From contig NZ_MQWC01000001.1 in NCBI RefSeq assembly GCF_002954405.1, positions 1 through 64,000 of the forward strand: DNA of 64,000 nucleotides, read 5' to 3'. The first letter of the stretch is position 1. Each line of letters starts with the position of its first letter. Source of the DNA: Salinibacter sp. 10B. GTDB taxonomy: Bacteria > Bacteroidota > Rhodothermia > Rhodothermales > Salinibacteraceae. Below, in pieces: positions 8,944 to 16,500 of the stretch. Position numbers and translations under genes: made by a program. The notes below the pieces were generated by a model. The model searched no databases. It saw only the letters and a program-made list of their open reading frames with translations, and was not told the origin of the DNA.

Positions 8944-10260
8944 GTGTCTTCCGAGCCTCAAAGTTCTCAACCGGCCGAGTATGCCGATCCCTCGACGCTC
9001 TTCGAGGAATCGGTGTGCCAGGATTGCGCCCTCTACCAGGCGTGTGGCGGATCATCCGCCGCGCCCTGCGGCTGCGTTTGGGAAGAACCCGCCCGCCGCT
9101 ACGACTGCAAGAATTGCCCGTTGATTTGCCGGGCTCGCACTGACGCCCCCGACCCGTATCATAAGGTAGTCGGGGATGGTCGAACACTCGATGAGGTCTC
9201 GATTCGTCAAAAGCGCCTCCAATCGGAGCCTCGAGACACAGAAGGGGAGAGGCCATTGCCATTCCCGATACTCATTCCCTACCAAACCACAGATCTTCCT
9301 GAGGACACCAGGGCCGAACTTAAATGGGCAGGGGTCCGACTCCCAAAGCTGATTAGCACAGGCGGAAAAAGCGGAAACCCCACCGGTCTCCTCGCTTCGG
9401 AAGACCTCAGGAGCCAGCTCCACGTGAGTCCAGAGACAAACATTCTGGCGGTGCTGAACGGGCGTGATGACCTCCTTGCTGCGTTTTGGGACATGCCTCG
9501 ATCAATGGTGTACGAGATGGTTGATCGTCATGGAATCGATGGCATGACGGGACCGACTTTCTCCATCTCGTCCGAGCGGGAAGGGAATCCCAGAACACCC
9601 GCCGCGCAAAACGTGATTATGCAGAAGCGTCACCATCAGGTCGTTTCCGAGATCGAGACGCGGACTGCGGCGGTTCCGATTCCGAATATTTACTGGCGAG
9701 ATCTGAGAGACCGGAAGCAATGGGCCCAGTGGCTGGAAGATAACGATCAGATCCACGTCGTCTCGAGGGACTTCACGATGACTCGGCAGACGGAGACGTA
9801 TCGTCCGGAGCTTGCTGGCCTCTCCCAGATACTTAGCCAAGTAGACAGGCGCCTCCACGTACTCGCTGTTGGAGTAAGCATGGAAAAGGCGGATTGGACG
9901 ATTCACCGCCTTGCTGAAGCGGGACACACCTGCTCACTCGTGACCTCCGATCCGCTTTTCACTGGTGCCGCTGCGGGAAAGAGGTTTGTCGAAGTCGGCG
10001 AAGAAGTTGAAAAGCGTGATGACCCAGCGTCGAACAGTGAGCTCGCCCGACTGAACCTGGAGGTCGCGGAGCGCCATTTACTGGATACAGCACAGGAGAT
10101 TTCGATCTACAACAACACTGACACTGGGAACCCGAGGGAAGCATTGCTAAACCAACCTACTCTCCGAAAGAAGAGAGTTACGCGTGAGGAGAGATCTCCG
10201 TCTCACTCGGCGAGTCCTTCTTCACCACCTCAGTTCAAGAAGGGGAAAGCGCCTCGATAG
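8944..10260 (+). CDS. DUF4417-like protein with an eight-cysteine N-terminal domain
   Basis: A 438-residue protein starting at GTG. Residues 25-62 contain eight cysteines in the order C25-x2-C28-x5-C34-x7-C42-x-C44-x10-C55-x2-C58-x3-C62, a likely zinc or iron-sulfur site. The middle (about 165-355) resembles DUF4417-type TIM-barrel-like proteins: LAVLNGRDDLLAAFW, GMTGPTFSI, a QKRHH segment, VPIPNIYWRDLRDRKQWAQW, and a later strand LHVLAVGVS. Biochemical activity of that family is not known to me. The last 60 residues are Ser/Pro/Lys-rich and probably disordered. It lies 13 bases after the 119-residue gene, so the pair may form one unit within the defence island. The DUF4417 assignment is by remembered pattern and is tentative. 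Confidence 0.75.
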   Translation: MSSEPQSSQPAEYADPSTLFEESVCQDCALYQACGGSSAAPCGCVWEEPARRYDCKNCPLICRARTDAPDPYHKVVGDGRTLDEVSIRQKRLQSEPRDTEGERPLPFPILIPYQTTDLPEDTRAELKWAGVRLPKLISTGGKSGNPTGLLASEDLRSQLHVSPETNILAVLNGRDDLLAAFWDMPRSMVYEMVDRHGIDGMTGPTFSISSEREGNPRTPAAQNVIMQKRHHQVVSEIETRTAAVPIPNIYWRDLRDRKQWAQWLEDNDQIHVVSRDFTMTRQTETYRPELAGLSQILSQVDRRLHVLAVGVSMEKADWTIHRLAEAGHTCSLVTSDPLFTGAAAGKRFVEVGEEVEKRDDPASNSELARLNLEVAERHLLDTAQEISIYNNTDTGNPREALLNQPTLRKKRVTREERSPSHSASPSSPPQFKKGKAPR

Positions 10261-10849
10261 AAAAGCATCTCCTTGTTTGACTTCTTTCCCGACGGGACGG
10301 AGTCACTTTTCGAGTACCCCGACGGCTGCTTCTAATCCTCTCGCCATCGATCAGGCCGCAGGACTCGATGCTCTGAGGGTCTTCTACTAGAACACCGGCG
10401 CTTATTTGGACAAGCGTATTGATGCCGACCTGTTCGATTCGGCACAGCCGGTGTCCAATTGACTCTCTGGACAGCATCTCTATCACATCTGGAAACCGAA
10501 TGCCTCGATGCTAAAGGCTCCCCCAAACTGTTACCGACGGTTTCATTGAAGCGCAAACTCCAGAACTATCCGAGAACGGGGACGGGTTCTACAGGAACGA
10601 ACTATTCTCCGCAGAGTGGCGGAGGTCCCAGACCGCTGCCGGTCACCAGGCGATTTGGTACGCAAAGGTCTACGGGAGAGGCGGACATGCAGCCGAAGCG
10701 AGCTCGATGAGGTAGCCGCCCGAATCGAGGAGTCCATTGCGGGGGAATCCATTCTGGGGAACGATTACAGGAGCAGAGTGGCTCCTAGCCCCCACCTCTA
10801 TTCGGACCACCACGCCGTCATTATTCCCGCTATTCTGACTGAAGGATAG
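10261..10849 (+). pseudogene. Decayed coding sequence in shifting frames
   Basis: No intact gene is found here, yet protein-like stretches appear in different plus-strand frames. Immediately after the preceding stop, one frame reads SLFDFFPDGTESLFEYPDG before a stop near 10335. Around 10576-10712 another frame reads GFYRNELFSAEW then HQAIWYAKVYGRGG before a stop. A third frame continues with SELDEVAARIEESIAG and HLYSDHHAVIIPAILTEG to a stop at 10847-10849. This is what a frameshifted gene looks like. The minus strand also holds an 83-codon frame (10235-10486) that cannot be excluded. The original family is not recognised. Confidence 0.35.
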
Positions 10850-11171
10850 GGCAGAGGATAAATGGAAAATGATCAGGCCCCCCCATGGACAGCAATCTTC
10901 ACACCGGCCCAGGACTGAGAAAGGGCGGACTTCAGGGATAGCAGACTCCGGTTCTATCGTCGGTGGATATTGCTCTGTCCGTTAATGACTTTGCCCAACA
11001 GTCCTTTGAATTGCGATAGAGCCATCATTACTGCCGATAATGTAACGATATCCGCAGTCTTTTTAGCATTTGTGTTGCCAGAGGCTTAATATTTTCCTGC
11101 AAGAGGCGTATCTACTTGCAAAAATATTATACCTATCCTGCACTAGCTTCCAAACGACTAGGTTTTTCCCT
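10850..11171. other. A+T-rich stretch without recognisable genes
   Basis: No coding frame of convincing composition is seen. The sequence becomes clearly A+T-rich after about 11000 and probably holds the promoter of the small gene at 11172; a specific promoter could not be assigned. Confidence 0.4.
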
Positions 11172-11354
11172 ATGAGCAAAGAAAGAAAAGGCAGAAGCGG
11201 ACCGCAGTCTGAGAAAACAGCGGAGGATCGCTCGCTTCCAGGACGGTATGCAAAAATCTACAGCAAGGTGGAAAGAAACCTTGAGCGATTCCGTCAGTCG
11301 TCCGATGCTCAAGACAGAGGGAACCAAGAGGAAGATGGCTCTTCCGGTGATTAG
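11172..11354 (+). CDS. Very small hydrophilic protein
   Basis: A 60-residue frame starting at ATG 11172 (MSKERKGRSGPQ), rich in Lys, Arg, Ser, Glu and Asp. An in-frame start further left (11070) would add a Cys/Phe-rich segment that looks non-coding. A strong hairpin followed by T residues lies 35 bases after the stop, which supports a real transcript. No family recognised. It precedes the dGTPase gene by about 150 bases on the same strand. Confidence 0.5.
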   Translation: MSKERKGRSGPQSEKTAEDRSLPGRYAKIYSKVERNLERFRQSSDAQDRGNQEEDGSSGD

Positions 11355-11388
11355 GAGATATGAAGATGCAGGAGTACGGGTTTGTCCA

Positions 11389-11421
11389 AACTGCCAGTGG
11401 CTAATCGAGCCACTGGCAGTT
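11389..11421 (+). terminator. Rho-independent terminator
   Basis: A perfect 14-base inverted repeat (AACTGCCAGTGGCT at 11389-11402 with its complement at 11408-11421) has a five-base loop and is followed by TCTTTTATATT. Position just after the 60-residue gene and before the dGTPase gene fits a terminator. Confidence 0.85.
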
Positions 11422-11502
11422 CTTTTATATTCACCCGTCGGAATGCAGTAATAAATCACATTCCCCTAGCCCATAGCTCTCCCCGAGACAAAACTTCTTG
11501 AG

Positions 11503-13074
11503 ATGAGCAGGCCCCTGTATACCGAGGAGGAAAAAGAGAGGATACAGCCGAGAGACTCGAATGAGGAAAATTACCGGTCGGTATTCCGCCGGGACTATGC
11601 TCGTCTTCTCCATTCGCCGAGCTTCCGCCGATTAGATGGGAAAACGCAACTCTTCCCTGATCACGAGTCTGATTTCTTCCGCAACCGGCTGACACATAGC
11701 CTTGAAGTTGCTCAGGTTGCCAAGTCAATAGCGATACGTTTCAACGCTACAGGGGATTTAGATGACGACATCAATACTGATCTCGTCGAGTTTGCTGCGC
11801 TTGCCCATGATATTGGACATCCTCCTTTCGGTCACAACGGGGAAGAGGCACTTGACGAGTGCATGCTCGATGCTGGAGGATTCGAGGGCAATGCTCAAAC
11901 TTTACGCATCATAGCCCGACTCGAAAAGAAAAAGTATCGCACGCCCCCAGGTAAACTTGGCATCGACGACAACGGCAACGACCAGCGACTAGGATTGAAT
12001 TTGACGTACCGTTCGCTTGCATCCGTTCTGAAATATGATCGGCAGATCCCACGACATCGGCGCGAACGGACTGGCACGGAGAAGGGATTTTACTGCACCT
12101 CCCAAAACCTCGTCGACAAAATAAAAAGCCGAGTGACAGGTGATAGACAGCTCTCGGATTTCAAGACGGTCGAGTGTAGCATCATGGACATTGCCGATGA
12201 CATTGCCTATTCGACCTATGATTTGGAGGATGCGTTTCAGGCTGGATTCTTACAACCGATGGATTTGCTTGGCATTGATCCTGATACAGCCGAAGAGGTA
12301 GCAGAGGAGGTTGAAGGCACTATGGAAGAAGAGGAGCAAAACATCCGGGAAGCTGGGTTTCCAGATGAAGCCGACAAGTATGTTGAGTGCATCGGAGACA
12401 ATGGCTACGACTCGGACCGCATTCGGGAGATCATGTTCGACATCTTTCGCGATCACGTCATCTCAGAGGTCGAGTCCTCATCCGAACCCTCTTCTGTTTC
12501 TTCTCAGACTCCTGGACCTGATGACTCGACATCAGAAAATGCCGAGGAGCCGGAGGATTTAACCCCAAAGGAGATGATAGAACTCCTCGGTTCCCCGGAC
12601 TATCAGGTCAGTAAAGGCTCTCTCTTCTACCGCGAGGCCAAGGACGTAGCGAAACAGTCATTTCGCCGTGAGAAGTTCACGTCAGACCTCATTGGGCAGT
12701 TCATCCAGTCGACACATCTTTTGGTCAATGAAGACATACCTGCTCTTTCTCGTGCGTACGTAGATCCGACTTATCGCGAGCGGATAGAGACGCTGAAGCA
12801 TTTCACTTTCATCTCGCAGATTCAATCGGCCCGCTTGCAAGTAGTAGAATACCGTGGGAAGGACATCGTCAAGCAAATTTTTGACGCACTCAATAAACCT
12901 GGTGGCGAGCGACTTCTACCAGATGACTACCGGTTGATTCATGACCGTGCCAAGGACGAACTCAAGAAGCGCACGATCTGCGACTTTGTCGCCGGTATGA
13001 CCGACCGCTACGCCCTCGACTACTACGCCCGTATCACCTCGGGCGACGAACAGACGATCTTCAAGCCGTACTGA
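11503..13074 (+). CDS. dgt: Deoxyguanosinetriphosphate triphosphohydrolase (dGTPase)
   Basis: A 523-residue HD-domain enzyme that hydrolyses dGTP (and possibly other dNTPs) to the nucleoside and triphosphate. Family marks: YRSVFRRDYARLLHSPSFRRL and LDGKTQLFP at the N-terminus, then the HD residues His65 (RLTHSLEVAQV), His102-Asp103 (ALAHDIGHPPFGHNGEEAL) and a later Asp in the helix MDIADDIAYSTYDLEDAF. Length matches the E. coli Dgt-like group (about 500). An acidic Ser/Pro/Glu-rich insertion near residues 322-360 is unusual and probably a salt-adapted loop. dNTPases deplete nucleotides and some act in phage defence; its position beside a STAND ATPase and McrBC makes that plausible, though a housekeeping role remains possible. 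The start at 11503 gives the canonical N-terminus. Confidence 0.93.
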   Translation: MSRPLYTEEEKERIQPRDSNEENYRSVFRRDYARLLHSPSFRRLDGKTQLFPDHESDFFRNRLTHSLEVAQVAKSIAIRFNATGDLDDDINTDLVEFAALAHDIGHPPFGHNGEEALDECMLDAGGFEGNAQTLRIIARLEKKKYRTPPGKLGIDDNGNDQRLGLNLTYRSLASVLKYDRQIPRHRRERTGTEKGFYCTSQNLVDKIKSRVTGDRQLSDFKTVECSIMDIADDIAYSTYDLEDAFQAGFLQPMDLLGIDPDTAEEVAEEVEGTMEEEEQNIREAGFPDEADKYVECIGDNGYDSDRIREIMFDIFRDHVISEVESSSEPSSVSSQTPGPDDSTSENAEEPEDLTPKEMIELLGSPDYQVSKGSLFYREAKDVAKQSFRREKFTSDLIGQFIQSTHLLVNEDIPALSRAYVDPTYRERIETLKHFTFISQIQSARLQVVEYRGKDIVKQIFDALNKPGGERLLPDDYRLIHDRAKDELKKRTICDFVAGMTDRYALDYYARITSGDEQTIFKPY

Positions 13075-13128
13075 TAATCTGAAAGCCTGGAGCGTTGGCC
13101 TATGGAGAAGGAAAGGAAAGCACTAATT

Positions 13129-13390
13129 TCAAAGCCCGATGTCCTAAGCGGGATTGTTCTGAAAGGTCCCCGCTTCCTCGACGTACTGGTTGAAAGTTTC
13201 CCAGGCGGCGTGGCCGGAGTGCTCTTTAACGCGCCGCTCGGCTTTCCCGGCGGGGACCGCCTACATAATGAAGCCCCCCGGTAGAGAGTGGGCCGAGTAC
13301 GCCTTTGGATCGAGTCCGGTTTCGCTTCTCTGTAGCACGAAAAGTATTGGATAACCACATTAACGGGAAAACTCCATGGCAAGCATCTTT
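13129..13390 (-). pseudogene. Relic of tyrosine recombinase 3' end (copy 1, decayed)
   Basis: The minus strand encodes a degraded copy of the C-terminus of the recombinase at 22674-23918. From right to left it reads GLDPKAYSAHSL, a damaged stretch with an in-frame stop, then GKAERRVKEHSGHAAW and ETFNQYVEEAGTFQ, another in-frame stop (PA-stop-DIGL), and the normal stop at 13129-13131. The resemblance fades beyond about 13390, where the frame has shifted. It keeps the catalytic H-x-x-H/W and Tyr region but cannot make a protein. It lies between dgt and the STAND gene. Confidence 0.85.
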
Positions 13391-13548
13391 ACGGCACTTA
13401 CCGTCCACTTTTGTGTGGATATTACAGAAAGGCCGAACATGCTCTCCAGGGAACTCTGTCGAGAGTCGAGGAGTCCGCGTTGTGGAAGAACAAGCGGTTC
13501 CTGCTCGCTTGAATTGCAGCGAAGAAGCAATTCAGGCGGTTATTGAAG
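13391..13548. other. Short stretch without recognisable features
   Basis: Between the recombinase relic and the end of the STAND gene no coding frame, repeat or hairpin could be supported. Confidence 0.4.
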
Positions 13549-16500
13549 CTACTCTTTGTCTTGCTCGAACAGAGCCTGAACTTTTTCCTCAAACTCCTCC
13601 TCTCGGAGGAGGCCCTGGTCACGAAGATTAGCTAGCTGGTCGTACTGCTCCTGCCGTTCCGGGGCCAAATCGTCCGGTTCGCGTTCGGACTCCTCCGAGA
13701 TCAGCACATTAAGTTCCAGTTCGGGACACTCTTTGGCAATGGCCTCTGCGTAATCGATCGCGCCAGCCTGCACATGGGCCTGCACCAGCGAGTAGACACC
13801 CTCGGCGGCAGCCTTCACGTCAAAAGGGTGCTGTGTGAGGCTCTGGCGAAGGAGGGGGCGCGGCTCGTCGGTGTGTTCTAATAAGGTCTCGCGCCAGGTG
13901 GTGAGGAAGTCCGTCCAGCCGTCGTGGGGCAACTCAATCTGAGGCATATGTTGAGCAAATGAATCTGCCTGCCCTGCCTCGGCCTGCTGTTCAGCAATTT
14001 CTCTGATGGCAGCGACCCTCTTAGAAAGGTCGGCAATGGAGACGGCAACATCGATTGCAAAATCGACACCTCCAGAACGACTGATCGTGGAGCTAAGGCC
14101 GAGGAGTAGCTCGGTGCGACTCGGATCATGATCAACCGCTCGGGCAGTGTCAAATGCCCGCTCAAAGATGGCTCGTGCTCGTTTAGATTCACCAAAGTCA
14201 GCAACAAGTGCGGCAAGGCCGGAGAGGGCCCAGGCGCGATCACCTTCATCGTCGATCGCCTGGACAGTCTCAAGGGCCTGTTCAAAGTCTCCGTCGTTGG
14301 CGATAACGGAGTCGATCGAGGTAAAAGCCCTCCCACGATTATCGGAGAAGATCCTGACGTGGTCGTCGAAGGAGACTTTAGTACGGCCGTTCTCGTTGTC
14401 GATCTCCAATGCTGCGCCGAAGGCCTGCTCGAAGATCGACCTTGCGGATTCGGTTTCTCCGAGATCGGTGAGAAGGGAATGGACCGAAGAGAAAACCTCG
14501 GCGCGCCTTAAGTTTGAGTCAATATCCTGTGTGGTGTAGAGGACCTGTTCCAAAGTAGCCAATGCCTCTTCGGTTTCACCGTGGTTGGTGAAGACGGAGG
14601 CGAAGCTGAGCAGAACCTCAGCGTGTCTCCGGTCGTCATCAATCAATTCTGCGGCAGTGCGGACCCGTGTGGAGATCGTCTTTGCACATTTGATATCTCT
14701 GGTTTCAGTAAGGACGGAAGCAAGGTCGAATAGAGCATCGGCGCATCTCCAGTCATCATTGATCTCCTGGAAGGCATCGAGGACTCTTTCGAAAAGCGGC
14801 AGGGTTTGTTCGATAGCACCGGCCTCGATAAGGGCAGAGGCCACGCCGGAAAGGGCCTTAGCGCGATAGGGCTCGTAGTCGATTGCTCGGACCTCGTCAA
14901 GGGCCTGCTCGAAAAGCGGCAGGGTTTGTTCGATAGCGCTTGCCTCGGCAAGGGCAGAGGCCACGCCGGAAAGGGCCTCGTAGCGGTTGTATTCGCTATC
15001 GATTGCGCGGGTCTCGTCAAGGATCTGCTTGAAGAGCGGTAGGGTCTGCTCGACAGTACCAGCCTCGGCAAGGGCAGCGGTGAGGTCGGAGAGAGCCTCG
15101 GCGCGGCGTCTGTTTGAGTCGATCGAGCTCGAAACGTCGAGGGCTCGACTGAAGGTAGCGCGCGCCTGCTCGATATGACCTGCCTCAGTGAGAGCGGATG
15201 CCAGGTCGGTGAGGACCTCGGCGCGGTGGTAGCCGTCGCCGATTGATCGAGCAGTATAAAGAGCTCGGTCAAAGGAGCCGGTCTCGGCGAGGGCTGAAGT
15301 CAAATTTGAGAGTGCTTGGGCGCGTTCGTTAAAAACTGAGTCGTCGTCAATCGATAGGGCGGTGTCGAGAGCTTGGTCGAAGGTATCGGTTGCCTGCGCA
15401 TGTTGGCCTTCCTCGGCCAAGACTGAGGCTAAGTCGGAAAGGACCTCCACGCGTGTGCGCCTATGGTCTATGGAGCAGGCAACGTCGAGGGCTCGGTCAA
15501 AGGTAGCGGTTGCCTGTTCGCGCTGGCCGGTCTCGATAAGGAAAGAGCCAAGACTGGAGAGAGCGGCAACAAATTTAGTGTTCGACTCGATTGTCTGGGC
15601 AACCCGGCGGACTTCTTTTGCCTGCACTGTCAGGTAAGGGGTACTACCCCTGCTTTTGATACGGCTCAGCAGTGCTTCAGTGAGTCCTTTCGAATCTGAG
15701 GTTCGGAGCAGCAGGCTCGTCAAATCGACCGAGGGAAATACCGCGGCTACTTGATCCGCCCACCAAATAATAAGCTCTTTGTTAAAAAACTTGTCCCAGT
15801 CGACCGCATTAGTGCCCGGCGCAACCTGCTCATCCACTGCGTCGAGCACCTGCTGCACCTTCTCTGAAGAGCGCTCCTCTTCGGGCCAATCGGCCTGTCG
15901 GTTCACCTCAATCCAGATCAGCTGTAGGGCCGCCAGAAAGTACTTCTCCTCGCCCAAAACTTCTATCCTTTGGAGCGCAACCTCCATTCGTCCTTTTTCT
16001 GCCCACCGGAAGGCCTGCGTGACGCGTTCCTTCGCCTCCCGGGCTACACGTCCTGCATCCAATGCCAGGCGGCAGAGCCGGGCGTCATCGTCGGGCGTTT
16101 TCCCATTCCGTCCTACGTAGGCCTCCAGCCCCACCTCGTAGGAGGCAAACGTTGCCTCATACTGTTTGAAGGTCTGAACCTGTTTTTCCTGGAATCTATC
16201 ACCAGCAAGTAGATCGTACAGGTCGGCGTGGCGGCCGGCATCACGCTGGTGGACCGCACCGTAGCGCAGAGCATACCGTCGAGCCGTTTCATTTTTTCGT
16301 TCTCCCCACTTGGCCGTCTTCTCTGCTAGCCTCTCCTGCATCTTCTCACAGGTGCCCTCGTGCTTTTCCCGAAGCCACTCCCGAAGACTCTCATGAAAGA
16401 GCTGCACGGCCTTCCGAGAAAAGGCGTCTTCAGGGGTATCTTCCGCCGGGTAGAGCGCCTCCGGACTCGCCTCGTGGAGCAGTTCCATCGCCTCTCGCAC

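Noticed and set aside
14128-15637. Several 90-130-codon plus-strand frames within the STAND gene
   Set aside because: They are antisense shadows of the repeat array.
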